From: Melieria omissa
Lineage: Eukaryota > Arthropoda > Insecta > Diptera > Ulidiidae
DNA: 64,000 bases
Direction of reading: 5' to 3'
NCBI GenBank assembly: GCA_963971225.1
Contig: OZ020269.1
Span: 23,204,084-23,268,083, forward strand
Under the pieces are notes generated by a model that saw only the letters and a program-made list of their open reading frames with translations, was not told the origin of the DNA and made no database searches. The translations under genes were made by a program, and so were the position numbers. Each line of letters opens with the position of its first letter. Within the stretch, counting starts at the first letter, position 1. Shown one piece after another: positions 38,001 to 53,000 of the stretch.

Positions 38001-41000
38001 AAAACATTGTTAAAAAGGCATAAATCGTTGAAGCGAATAATGATCGACGCTGAATGAAAAAAAGATTGAAAGCGATTGGCGAGTTTTCGTCTTATTTCTT
38101 CAATTTAATTGAAATGAATAACATTGTTATGGAATAATTTTTATATTGATATAATTTACAGTCTGTCCAGTAGAAGCGTGATCGACCAAATTATCACTTA
38201 GAGTACCGTTATCAAAAAAATTTGAATGCACCTAAGTAGCCTCATCATTTTTGTAATACGCACTGCAAAAATTGTCAGTCTCGTGAAAAATTACAAAGTG
38301 CACGGTGTTTTAACAAAATCAGTTCCGCATGAGAGAAGCGACTTGAAGCCGTATTCCTTTGTCTACACCCTAGAGGGCCGTAAATGTCACGTTTAGCTAC
38401 AGCAAAATATAGGAAGAAGTCGACGTCATTCGTAACGAGGTGAACGAAACGGTTTATGGAAGCAAAAAATGTCGACGATTTGGCTGGGCGGGGCCTTGAA
38501 AAAAAGACCTGCCCAAACCAGGACAAGAAAATCATTGATTTGTTTGCGACAAAGCAGGGCTTATCGTTGCGTAAAGCTAAAGCAGTTTTAGAGAAAACTG
38601 GTGTTCAAATATCAAAAGAGACGATTCGAGGACGTTTTAGAACTAACGACGTCAAATACCGGAGCTCTTTAAAAACAAAGTTGCTCTCATCATCACACGT
38701 TCAAAAACGGCTTGCCTGGGCTTAGGCCAATTCAGATCGGAATTGGAATAATGTAATATTCACGGATGAATCCTAATTTTGGGCAAATAGTAGGAAAAAT
38801 CGATCTTGGTGTGCCGCCATCAACCGATTGTTCCAACGAACTGTTAAAGACCCAGTAAAGGTCCATGTTTGGGGCTGCTTCTCAGAAAAAGGATTTGTTA
38901 TTACCATCAACTTGAACGCGGTTTTGATGAACAAATTTTATGAAAAAGCTTTATTACTATCAGCTGCGAAGATGTTCGGGAGAAGAGGACTCTCTTGGAT
39001 TATACAAGAAGACAACGACCACAAACTTCGCAGCCGAATGTGTGCTGAGTGGAAACAGCAAAATGGGGTAGAGGTGTTAGATTCGCCCTCACAGTCGCCT
39101 GATGCCAACCCGATAGAAAATGTGTGGGAAATGGTAAAGCAGAAACTCAGAGGAAATAGTATATTGACAGCAAAACCGATATCGAGGCAAATTCGGCTGA
39201 TTTGAAGTCGATTGCCTCGGCAACTTGCGCAAATCTTAGCGCAAAGTATGGGTCGGAGGTTTGAGGCCATAATAGCGAATGGCGGCGACTATACCTGTTA
39301 TTAAAAATATTGCGTACAATAAATATTATAAACGCATAAAATGCAGTTTGTTTGAAACGAATCGGACAAATAGTTTCCAAGTTACGGCGATCACGCTTCT
39401 ACTGGACAGACTGTACAATTTTGTATTACAGTTTGTATTCTGTCATATATATTTGGTTGGCTCATGAATGCATGTTTTGTGGGTTCTTCGGTAGATTCTC
39501 CTTATTAAGGTTCACTATTTATATGCGAGGAGATCAATCTACACTGCTGGATCGGTACATCCTCGCAGAATGCACTGAGTATCATGACTGTGGCTAGCAA
39601 GGTTCTTATGATCTGAAGGCCATGGATCACTGATGAACGCCAGTTCTGATGCCACCCAAATCTTTCTCCCACTTGTCTTTCAGACGGAGATGTTCGCCAT
39701 CTATGTTTGCCAGCGCTTGAGTTGCTTATGATAGAAATTGGTTGGCAGAAGATTTTGAATCTATTCTGATAGCCAAGCGGCTGTCAAAGCCGCACAATTG
39801 TGAGCAGACTGAGAGTAGAAAACTCGGTAACACTTGTATGGATCTGCGGGCATAGCAATGTAAGAAAAATTATGAAGCCGGCGACTAGCTTGACCCTGTA
39901 TGTGAGCAATAGGGTGCAGTCTGACAAAGCATAAGGTAGGGGCTAGAGGTGTGTAGCCATTCGAAGATATTTATTGATACGCCTTGGTCCCAGCAGGACC
40001 AATTATTGGGTGAGGCTGAGCAAGTGTGATTTAAGAACTATTAAGGGCTCATCACGGGTTTTATCCAGCTTAACGAGTAAGTCAACCGAATTATGGAACA
40101 ACGCACTTGCGGCATGTGTCTAGAGGACAATGAGACTGCTGCTCACTGAATTAGTGAATTCCCAGCTTTACTAACAGATATATTTTCTTTGACACATTCT
40201 TTACTCTAGTAGAGAATGAGCTACTGGAACTTGAGCTGTCGCTTTACTAAAGTGACCGACTGGTTAAAAGAGATCCAGTCACTGGGAAAACTTGATGTCA
40301 AAAGCTGCCTATTAAAGGCCGCGGAATCAGACGGCACTTGCAGCTCTCGTTAATGGCGAGGCAATAGACGGAGTACAATGGACAGCAATTTCACAAATTC
40401 TGTGTTCATACAATCCCAAAAATGTAAAATAATAAAAAATGATAATAAAATTTTCTAATCAAAATTAAAATCGTTTCAAGAGTTTACAATTTCTTAAATA
40501 CAAAACCAAATTAATAAGATCGTCAGCTTTGATAAACAATTTTGTTATATTAAAGTCTGTCTGAAAGTTGTTGACATTTGTCTAATCAGTATAAGTATAC
40601 AGCTACTGAAACACACTGATCCAGCTGGCCAAGAACTATCTCGTGTCCATGGCTGATTAGAGTCACCAGCAAGAAGTTGAAAAAGCCTTTTGTGTCGGTT
40701 TTTAGTCATTACAATTAAAAGAAAAGTCCCCCTTCAGCACTTTTATGGTCACATTGTTATTTAAAATTGCATTAAACTTTAGAGGCTGGTTTGTTGTTTG
40801 AATGTGTTTGGTGCTGGGCTTGAACTTTATATCTCAGAGATATAAAAACTAGTGGACCGAAAATTGAATTACACTCATATTACACAATTAATGGTTTCAA
40901 AAAATATTGTTTACAGTTTATAAAACTGTCTAAAACTGTAGCTTTGGCACCTTTAGTGAGATAAATTTTGGTTAGGTTAGGTGAGGTTAAGAAGGAAACT

Positions 41001-44000
41001 TTGTAATGAATGTTCGGGGGTGTCAGCGGTTCGTTGTAATACCTGGGTTTATGACAAGTTTCTCATATCAGCTTGATAACTGTTATTTGCAGCTTTTTAG
41101 AGTAGCTTATAGCCTATTTCCACCGGGCCTTAAATGCATTTAACGCTTAAATGCATTTAACGCTTTAATGCATTTAACGCTTAAATGCATTTAACGCTTA
41201 AATGCGTTTAACGCTTAAATGCATTTAACGCTTAAATGCATTTAACGCTTAAATGCATTTAACGCTTAAATGCATTTAACATCGCATTTAAGTGCTCTAA
41301 TTTCCATGCAATTGTTTTTGTATCAAAGTGAGTTAACTCACTTTCAAAACTGAGTTAACTCAGTTTTAAACCTAAGTTAACTCAGTTTTAGTTTAACCTA
41401 ACCTAACTCAGTTTTGCCCTTTACAGACGTCTAACAGAATATGTTATGTTAAAAGCTGGAGCAATTTTGACAAATGTACAAATTTTGATAGCATGCTTTT
41501 CGGCCCTGGAAGAGTCGTACGAACACAAACAAGAGGGGATTCGAATTGCGTTCGGTGTGGAAGATTTTTTGCTAACACAATTACTTTTTACTGCATTTTT
41601 CGCAAAAATACATATCGTCTGTCATAATCAAAGTCAAAACTTCTATTATTGGCCAATAACAAATGCTGAAAGAGAAAATCAAAAACGTGGAACTTCTCAC
41701 TAACCCTCTTGACATTAAAAATTCAGACAGCTCTGGTATCAATCAGCTGACAACTTTCATAAATGAAATAAACATTGACAAATGAAATAAATTTTCACAA
41801 ATATGAAAACGCAGACATTCCTAGACTGTTGAGAAGGAAAGCGAATTGATTTTCTTGCAGTAGAGGGGCTACAACAAACCAAACATACGTATACAAGGAG
41901 ATGGCGGCGATGGGTAAGTGGTGGCTGCCCAGAAATAAATGCAGAATTTGGCTTGACCAACTTTATTCTGTTATCTTTTAAAAGTTAACAGAATAACGAG
42001 TTTAGTTTTTATTTGAGCAAAACTCCTGTTGATCCTGATTCTGTTCCGTTAACATAAACCTAAAGTTAACTAATCAATTACCATATTTATACGACCGTGC
42101 CAGTGGGTTTGATACACTTTCGAGCCAGGAGTTGATTTCAGAACCGAATTGGCTAAAAAGTATGCTTCATTTTTTCTTACTTACAACTCTTCGGGCGTCT
42201 AATATTCAAAAATTTGAAGTCAACTGGACTTGAAAATTTAAGAACACATATGAAAAGCACATTGACTCGATGCGCTTAAAACGTTCAAGACATCTTAAAA
42301 TATTGAGTCGATGCGTTTTGACGTATGACGACTTGAACTTGTCATATAAACGTGGTAAATGTTTACAGTTGGTTTTATAGATCCCTGCCATCAATTTTCA
42401 ACCAAAATATCTCAAAATATCAAAATATCTCAAAAAATATCTTGAAATTAAAGAAGTCGAAATATTTCATAAATGCAATAAATATAGTCACATGCGGTCG
42501 CCTCGCTTGAACCCTTCGCCACATTCCACATACTTCTACTCCCACACCACAATCCAAACTTTGTTGACATTATAGTCACGAACGGTTCCAATTTCAGACC
42601 AACAGATGCAGCTGCACCTAAATAAGAATAAGTACATAATTGCTCTGCACAATTTAAGAATGTCATTATGTGTGTTATGTACGCTCCTAATTATATATGT
42701 ACGAAATAGAATTAAGACCGTAATGTATCATTTTTGAATTTTCATAAAGTCAGTTGTGAAGAAGCAGCCCAACTGAACACAAGTGTGTTTCAACATTACT
42801 ATATCCAATCAGAAAATATCTCAAACAATTTTTTTGGGAATTTGAAGAAAGCGAAATATTTCATAAATGTGTTTCTCTTTGATCGTTTGCGATTTTAATG
42901 AAAATAAATTAACAAAATTATTATTTGGATTTGGGTTTATGGTTTCTAAATTATTTGAAATCGAGGTTAGACAGCTTTTCGCACCTCACATTCACAATGA
43001 TTAGTAAACAAGTCGACGCAACAGGCGCAATCAAATAAATTTTGTTAGTTTAGCAAAGAATATTTTTGTATAAAAATATAATTTTGTTAGTGCTCAGCAA
43101 GTAAATCTGTGCATAAAACATAAAAATGAAAAGAAAAAACCTAAAATATTTTAATAAATGCTCGTTGAAACATTGAAAATGCATGTGTATGTGTGTGTTT
43201 TTGAGGTAATTAATTAAAAAGCCAAAAAGAAAAATACAGGAAGGCAACACAAGACGTATGGGTTAAACACATTGCTGCGGTCTGTACGCATTTTCGCAAA
43301 AACAAGAATAAAAACACGTTGACAAATTTTTGGCAGCTGAAGACAACAGAACAAGAATTTTCTTTTATTTTTTTTTGTTTGCATTGCTAATCACTTGTTC
43401 GAAGAAACTGGCACACAGACTCACCTTCGCCGCCGTTGGGCTTGGAGGCAGCATTGGCCAGGCAGCGCGGACAGGATGCGGTCAAGTCAATGAGACTGTG
43501 TTCCGGTGCGGCGAATGGTAGATATTTATATTTGAAAGTGGTTGGTGTTGGCGGCGCTAAACGTACATACATACATTATATCGTATCGTAATGTAAAGTT
43601 GTGTGCAAAAAATTCCTAATGCTACTTAGGGTTTTACAATAAATACGCCTGCAGCGAAATTGATCACCGCAGCGCACGATCGACTGCTTGATGGGTGGTA
43701 ATCTTATCAAAATGTACATAGAAACACCGTCGAAAGCGGTCATGTTCTTCATTTGTATGGATTTTTATTTAATATCATTTTTCATTATTACACATTGGCA
43801 AAGGTAAATGTAGTCAAAGAAGTGAGGTGGACATGTGACATATTTTTGCTCGAATACTTAAGTGGTTGGAAATGAGCTGCGCTAACGAACGTCAGGTTTA
43901 GACTGAACTTGCTTATGCCTTTTCCTAAGCTAGGAGCTTCGAACAGCGCTCGGAGCAGCTGAATTACTCTCGCGGTGGCCACTGCTGGCAATGCGTCACT

Positions 44001-47000
44001 TTGGTGTGTAAATTGATCGAATTGAATGCGCGCTAATCGAACTGCCCGCCTGTCAATTGATTTCCTGCGCCACTGGTGCGACATTCATCAATCAACAACC
44101 ATGCGGCTAAAGTTCGGCAAAGAAGACATTTTAAAATGTTTCTGTAGCTGCGCGAACGCGCATGAAACGTCAATCAATAGGTCGGAGTGCAGTCTGGGCG
44201 TTGACACCGAAGTGGAGCGTTGTGGAGTTCACCAGAGGAGGCCTCGTGGTTAGGAATTTGCTTATCTGCACGATTGCGCTGACACGCCACGAACATTTGG
44301 AAAGTTATTATTAAATTTATGTCGACATTTGCGTATTGTGTCACGCGACACAATGTGATATATGCACGAGTCGGTATCGCGCTGACGAAAGCAGTGCGCG
44401 GATATTCAAAAAAAAAAAAACAAAACAACCTGAACATCCATAACAAGTAATTGACGAGGCACTTGTGGCCGCAACTGACTGCCGCCAACAATCGACGACA
44501 AGAGAGGCAAATAATTTAAATGACAATTTACCAAAATGTGGCCTGGCATTGTTGGGCTTTAATGCAAAAGTAAAAGTCGAATTAAATGTAATTAGACATA
44601 AACATGCAATGTCATTATTTACAATACGGCACATGCCCGCCCAGCGAAGACCCACAAACGTTGCATTAGCGCAAACGAACGAATGCACAGCGCTGGGCAG
44701 TGGACGCGGCCAACAGCAACGCGCAACCAGAGAAATGTGATGCCTTGCGAGCGGGCCGCATGATTGACAATTTGTTGACCATTTCGTTGTCACTTTGCCG
44801 GCGAACGAACGCAATATTTTTGCTTTTCAAATACAATAAGCATTTTACGTAAAAATTCGTACTAGTCATTGTGGCCGGTTTCTGGCTTCTTGGCCACAAC
44901 GACATTGGCTATTCGATGCTTACGTGCACTGCAACACGCCGCCCGCGCATAGACGGACAGACTGTGAAAATCGTTTTCAAAAATCCCATTTCGAAACAAA
45001 GCAAAACATGAGGTGCGGAAGGAGCTGATAAACGTGAAATTCTATTCAATTTGCGGGGAATGCTGTGGGACCTCGAACGTGACCCAATGAAAGGCAGCCG
45101 ACTAAAATACATTAGCAAAGAATAATGTTTGGTTGTTTTTCTGTTTATGTAAAATGGGATTGTGGGGGATTGATATGTACTTGAAAATATACAAGTGATC
45201 AAATGCTTGAAAGCATTTATAAGCAGGAAGAACAAAGTCCAATCAAGAAGATTATATAAGTTGAAGGATAAATTGTGTAGTTCGGTGGATGTTCAAGTTC
45301 AGCTAAATGACATGTGCACCATAAGACAGCAAGTTTTAACCTTCGGAGAACACACTTTTGTCATGTAAACCAATACTTTTACTTTAAGCAACAATAACTG
45401 ATCCAAAATCTGTACTTCCTGCGAATTTTCCAAGCATGTTAGCAACTTCAGAGGTGCCTAAAATAATAATTGAGTGTTAAAATAATGTTTAAAGTACACG
45501 ACAGAATATGTTTAAAGCCAAAGAGTTCAATAGTTGTGGAATTAAAGGCCATCAAAAGTAAACGGGGTCCAATGGACCCAGAGTGTTCGCGATGATTGAA
45601 AAATATGTGTGTTTTCAGAAGATTAAAAATGCAAAAATTTGCATAGGAATGAAAGCCAAGGCCCAATGCAATGCAATATAACTTTTGTGCCACGTAAGAA
45701 TTTTGACCACAGACGTTTCTCATTCAGAATTTAACGCTCTAAGTAAATGAGTTTCTTCTGCTTAGATACTAATTAGCCAATTGTGTTCTTATTGGCCAAA
45801 TGTTTGTCAGAATCTAATGTGAGAAAAGGCCACGTTAGCAGATAGGAAGTGGGTCTCTTTTTCCCCTTGTTCACTCCTCTCGAGCGCTTAGGGCCTCCAC
45901 AAGACATTGCCTTGTGTTGGTTAAATTATTTATTTAATATTAATTTATACATTAATTTAATTAATATATAAATTTAAAAGAAAAGCAGCACTAGCATCTG
46001 AGGCTATCGGCTAATTGGTGAGAGACAGATGTAGTTAATAATTAGCAAGTTTACTGACGTAAGGTTCTAGTTGGGAGAAAGGTCGGAATACGTCCAGGAG
46101 GAAGGCCAGGGTGGAGGCAATGGTTGGAGCTGAACCCCGTTTATGAAAGCTGAAGACTCCAGCTACCTTTTAAGGGTATTATTTTTAAGATAATCCTATA
46201 AATTTATATTTTACAAGTATTTTATCGATCAGAAGGCTCTCATGTTAAAAGTGCTTTTTTGCAATTTAAAAAATTTTGATTTTAAAAATTTTTTAAATTT
46301 TTATTTTCAAAATTTCAAAATTTATAATTTAAAAAAATTTCCAAATTCTCACATCTTATTTCAAAAATACGCCACTGAAACCTCACTTTACCAATGACAT
46401 AATTGATACGAAAAACGCTAAGCAAAACTATAAAAAATATTATGTTTGTTTAAAAAAGAAGCGCATCAATTTTTTGAAAACAATGTTAAAAAAGTTATGA
46501 CATAAAATCATTCAAAAATTATATATGCTTGCAATTATTTCATATGGACAATTGTTAAGTGTTCAATTGCGACTTAACTTAAAACTTATTGTTGTATTTA
46601 CCTTCTTTGTCTGTGAGATCCGAAAATTTAACGCCACCACTACATGTCAAAGAAAAATTAGAGCAAAAAGCAATTATGTAGTAAAGTGTTTAATAAAAAC
46701 GATTTTTCATTGAATACGAAAGTATTGATTCAACTAACGATAGTTCGTTGCAACAAATTAAGAACAAAAACTAAATGCCGCAGAGCAACATGTTGCAAAT
46801 TGTTGTCTGCGACAAGCAGTGAGTTGAGAATAATATATATATATATGGTATATATTAATCATATAATAGCTTTAGGATCGTTTAATGTTAGTATACTAAG
46901 ATTTATCACAAATTTACTTGTAATTATGCCAACAAATCATTTTTACATGTTTTCATATTTTTTTGCGTTGCATTAAACAAAATTGTTTATGCTTTGTCGT

Positions 47001-50000
47001 GTTTATTAAGATTTTTTGTATTTTTTGTTTTGATTTTTTGCATTTTTTAGGCATTTACCTGAGGAGCACAGTAGCCGTTTCAGGCACACGGAATACCTGA
47101 AAATATTAATAAGCTCATTTTTTGTCTTGGGCTTTTTTAGGTGATTTGTAAAAAGTTTGTTGCTGTTGGGTTTAAATTGTTTCGATTTGATAGTTAGGCA
47201 TAACGCTTAAAGCTCTCTTTCAAAGAAGTTTGCAATTAATTGAATTCAACTAAATTATGTGTTATTTCGACTATTTTTTAAGGCACCGCGCGCATGTTTC
47301 AAAGAACAGATATGCTTGACTAAAGTTACTAAAAATAAGCAGACTGAATTTAAGTGCTAAACTTTGGACCCAATTAGCAGTTGATAGAGTAAGACTACTT
47401 CAAATGGCTATTTGGTTGTGACATATGACAACCATCGAAAATCTCATAACGGACATGCATTTGATACAAAGATAATTCTCTGATAATGTTTGCTATACTT
47501 TACTGGGTGACTTTATCAGGGCATCTGGTCTAAAATTTGATTGCAAAAACTGCTTTTTGACTTTTGCATAGATTTTGCGCGTTTTTGTAAACATTTGTGT
47601 TTGTGCTTTCGTTGCCCATTCTGAATGCATGCCAACGAAAATTCTGGACAGTGGACTCTGCCACAACACTGCACTGCACTGCAGAGAAAACCCATATTGT
47701 TCCCAAACCAAACCTTGTCCCGTTTGTTGACAGCATTCGCCAATTTTTTGGTGTTGCATAATTTCTTGTATACAAACGTTTGCAAAATGCGTATTTAATA
47801 TTAATATTTAACAGTAAATGAGTAAAGTATGCATTAAAACATTTTTAGTACAACTATATACACGTTTTTTATTGCATCCCTACGCACCGCTTATTGCACT
47901 ACTTTTGAGCGCAAAGAAAAAGGAAAGGAGGCTGCAGCATTACAATACTACCAACTGAACGTACCTTCCAGCCCAAATTCTCAAAGAACGTGCACAGGCG
48001 TGACTGTCCTGTAGTCTTGCCGCCACAAGGACCTGAAATTACAAGAAAAACAAAAATTATGCATTAAATAAAACATTATGGAACATAGACTGGGGGTATT
48101 GGGAGTAAGTATTTGTACATTTTTAATATTCATCAATTTTTGTATACCTAATACATTATTTTCTACTAAGGCTGAAGCAAATGAAAATTGCATTAAATTC
48201 TGACCACAAACACACATTCATCTCCATCATATATGCAAATGTCAGTGTTGTTCCGGGTATTGTGCAACATCGATGACGCTGCCACACAAAATCAAAGCTA
48301 ATTGTTCATATCATTCTGACAGCGTACTGCAATTCAATCAAATGCAAACAAATCGTACTGAGAGCAAAACTGCAGCAACAATAAAAAATGACACCGAGCA
48401 CAATTAGCCGCAACTGTGAAAGCAGCTAAAGCTCAAGCCGCCGGTAACGATACAATGTCAACATAAGTCACCGTCACCACCGCCACCAAAACACCGCCAA
48501 CATGCACAAAAGCATATCTCACTCGCGCCGACCTTGAAAACTGCCACTGGTGCTGGCCCCCCGGTCGAACTTCGTCTTACAAACGCGCTGCATTTATCAG
48601 CGCAAAGAACAGAACAGACCCACTGGAGCATGGCGCGCTCACACTTCAGCTGCTATGTACTTAAGTGAAAATAATATATTTGCTAAGCGTTGCGTTGTGT
48701 AATTGAGTGGAACAAATAATGTACAACAAAACATTTATACATATGGAATTAGCACATAAAAGAGCTGTATAAACATAAGTTTGACTTTGTCAGCAATTGT
48801 GGCTAACCGCAAATATTTTGGAACTTTTTTATAACTAATCTAAATTGTTCACAAATAACGATAAAACAAATTACAATGCGCCACAACAGCATTCGGAAGT
48901 AACAGCGAAACTAGCTGCCTGTGTTTCTCGGAACTTCTCAGCCAATCTGATATAGCACGACGCTAGTTTTTGAATAATTTGTGCCCTTTGCTTGCAACTT
49001 TCAGTCGAATACGACATGGTTTTTAGCAAATGAAACTAGTTCAAGTCTCTGTATTGCTGCTGCGCATAAAACTGGGCAGACTATTTCAATTATTTGCCAT
49101 CGAAATGAAAGAAAACAACTCATCTGTTTATACAACTTCAAGTTGGCAATGCCAATAAATAAATAACTGATGATTAAATTGCCATCAATTTTATTGGCAT
49201 CATCGCTCAATTGTTACTCGAGTGCGCTGACACACAGACAACTAACTGTTACACAAAGCAATACACTATTTAAAAGTGTTTTACTATTTATTCTCTGATA
49301 AAGTGATCAGAACGTAAGCACAACTGTCAACAGATTAGGACAGCACTATCGGCTAACTAGACAAATGCACCACGAATGCGGTGTGAACAATATTTAGGGG
49401 AACAATGGTGCAAACATGAAAAGTTTTTGTACTATAGTTGCTATGGTTTGTTTAAAAGTGACTCAAAAGTTAATTCATTTATTTTGTTTAACAATAGTTT
49501 AAGTTTTATTGAGGTTAAGGTTAGGTAAACCCTTTCGCTATTTTGTTGTCATATGGCAACATGCTATTTTGTGGACGTCTGAACCCTCTGTGGTTTCAAG
49601 AAGACCTTTTTTGGTGATCCTTAGAATAGTTTGAAGTTTTAGGAAAAATACGACATTAACAAACTGAATATTAAATTTTAAAGAAGAGAAGTATACACGT
49701 TTTTTAAAGGTATCTCTTGACATAGTAAAGGAAGAAGAAGAAGAAGAAGACAAATTAGATAACTTTTTAATTTGACGTTTTCTTTCAATTTAGATACCTT
49801 TTTTTTAATTTTGACTGACGTAAATGAAGAAATATTCAAATTTTCGTTATGCGCAAAAATTTTTATGTTTAACACTGCAAGTTGGAATTTTATTCTATGG
49901 TTTTTCCAGCTCCTAACGCAAAACTTTATTCCTTTTATTTATTCTCATGTTCAATTCAACTATCGAAATGCCTATTTCCTTCTACGACTATTCGTGTTCA

Positions 50001-53000
50001 GTTCGAAATCATACGCTTTCGCTTCAGAAATTTTCAGTTTAGAATTGCTTTACAGAACCACAGAGAAATGCCAAGTTCAAATTACTACTTTTGATTCATT
50101 TTTCTTACATTCAGTTCCCATTCAATTCAAAACTTTATAAGTTTCAATCATCTTATCTAATTTCCCATTTCCCATGTACATTTTTTATTCTTAATTAACA
50201 CATTCTACACAATGTTTTTTACATCTAATTACATGTTTTTACGTTATATCGTTTTTCGTTGACTCATTGGATGATTGGTTTCACTATCTAAATAACATTT
50301 CCTCATTCCAAATAACCATAACTAATATCAGTTATGAAAATGACAATTACAATTTGTTTACTAAGTTACAATTTCTTCTTCGTTAACTGAATATTACTAC
50401 AACATTTTTGCAAACTTCTGTGCATTCCTAAAACTCTCAAAACTTTTCTACTGCTTCTTTTCTTCTACAATATGTTCACATTTTACTTATTGCGCAGACC
50501 ATAAAGTAATTTTGCTCATTTGTTAGCTTCAAAACAAAACCCAAACCACGCATTGCTCAAGACATTTTCCCCTAAAGACAAAGAATTTCCATAGATAAAA
50601 GAGATTAGCATTTTAGCTCAAACAGTCTCTTGATATTGATCCCTTTGCTATTATTAAATATCTATAAATAGCTGACTCGACTCTAAATGCATTTCAAAAC
50701 AATCCTTTCCAACTGTCAACAGATTCATTGAATGTTCTTCGCACTTCAACTTGTGACTTATTTACTTATTGCGCAGACCATAAAGTCATTTAGCTCATTT
50801 GTTAGCTTCAAAACAAAGCCCACAACAACGCATTGCTCAAGGCATTTTCCCTAAAAACAGAGAATTTCCATCGTTATTTATGTATCTATGACTAAATCTT
50901 TGCAATTTCGCGCCACGTAAATGTACAACGTCGTTGAAATTGTTCAGCAACTAAGTATTTCATTGTATAATCCAATTCATTAATATTTCCTCTGTTTATT
51001 AGAAATGTTTAATTATCTTTTGTTAGCAATTTTCCCATAATCTGCCTTTCTGCTACGACTGCATAATAAAACCAAATATAGTGGGCGCGGTTTGCAATAA
51101 CTTTTTGATTCAATAGCAAAATCAAATCAAAAACCATTTGATAAGCGCCCGAAAAAAAAACAACAGTGATATTGGTGGCATAATCTGCAAAGAAATTCTA
51201 TTCGATTGCTCAAGTGGCGTTGAGCCAAGTCTTGTTATTGTTTTTTTCGCACTGAAATGCGTAATCATTTGTTCAATTTCACTGTCAGCAGTCCAGTTGG
51301 TCTGTGTTGATTAGACGCGAATTGTCAAATTTTAAGGCGATCAGGCGGCATTCTGCTATCTACGCACAAGCAACACATAAACAACTCGTTTAGCGCATCG
51401 AAACAAACAACTGGCCGCAGCGGGGAGTGCGAGTGCCACCAAAAATCACGCTGACGTTTATTCAAAAAAACAAAGCTCATTCATAATTTCCATTATACAA
51501 TCCATGTTAAAATTTTACGTACGAAAAACTATGTGGACAAAAAATTCGTGTGCCAAAAATGTTCTGCTTAGATTTCGAAATTTTTGTGCTTATGGAATCA
51601 TGTGCAGACTTTGCCTCCTTTTAGTGCTGCATATTTGTGTTGTTGTTGTGAAATCCTCCCACTTTTCGCATACATACTATAGCAACAAATACTATAAAAT
51701 GTGCGACTAAATAGATTTTAAAATAACTTTGACGCAAACCGAAATGTTTGCACACATCAATTTACTACATTCACTGTTCTGGTGCCGCTGTATATACACA
51801 CACGTGTGTGTATGCATGTATTTCGCTCTGTAGATGTGCGCTACTTGTCTAATTTCACCAACGCCGCCACCGCAGCCGCTGCCGGCCCTGAGTTGGTAGA
51901 TATTTTTAAAATTTACTGCTCTTGTATTAATCTCAATGTCTGAATGGCGACATGTGACTCGTCGTTCTTTAAACTTGGTACTTTTTCTGTGGTTCAGCGC
52001 TTAAGCGTCCGGCTTTCTTCTTTATCTACAAAACTGGTTTTTGAGCACCGAAATTCGCCCCGGCGCCACAACGCACACAGGCACACCGCCTATCGCAATG
52101 GCGCACCACGTGAAGCAGAACAGTTCAATAAACGCTCAAATAGTGCATTGGAAACGTGACTGCACTGCCGCTCAACCAAAGCCAAATGTATTGCAGCATA
52201 TTCGAAAATATATTAATCACAACACCTACATTTATAAATAATATATGTATGAAGTGCTATCTGCAGTAGCTGATAACTGGCTACAACAAAAGCTCACGAA
52301 ATAATCACAGTGCACGCGCGCTGTGGAGTGGGATAGCTCGTTAGCTCCTAGAATGCGATAAGCGCAGGTAAATGCGTGGCGCACACTTTGCCATTTCTGA
52401 TTGTGTCACATCAAACGGAAACAGTGAATTGACTTTGCTTCTACATATATCTGCGAACTGATAGCTTAAAGGTGCTCTCTCCCCAGCTGCAACAAATGTC
52501 CGCAGTGACGGGTTGTGCAGGTGGCCCCCCGCCTTTGACCTTGACATCGAAAACGAAATCCTGCGCGCTACACTTGTCCCCTTTCTCCCACAGCGCCCGC
52601 GCTCCAGGCCGTTCAATAACGTGCAACAAGCCGCCACAAAAAAAGTTGCTCTTCCTTTACTACGATCTCAAGTGGCCACAGCGGAAATTACTGACTGTTT
52701 GACACATCCTTATTACGCTGCCACGTGCTTTGACGTGTCCTTATTAGGTTCTTGCTAATATTATTTGTTTTATAACTGTATAACTTGCTTATTATATTGT
52801 TTCTTTTTTTCTTTTTGGTTTCTATTTTCTTACCGCCTGTAAGCACCACTCTGTAGACACGTTTCTTGGCGCCTCCGTTCATTTTGGCCAATTTCAAACT
52901 CGGCCGCACATTCAACTTTGGCGAAGTTCTATCCACTTGCACTTCTTTTTGTTTCTCTTCCATTTCTTGTTCCGATTCTGTTTGCGTTTTATGATTTGTC

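Noticed and set aside
42480..42720. Possible LINE endonuclease-like reading frame
   Set aside because: Resemblance limited to a few residues; stops nearby; too weak to name.
51985..52020. tRNA-like wording (GGTTCAGCGC...)
   Set aside because: No cloverleaf could be drawn around it.
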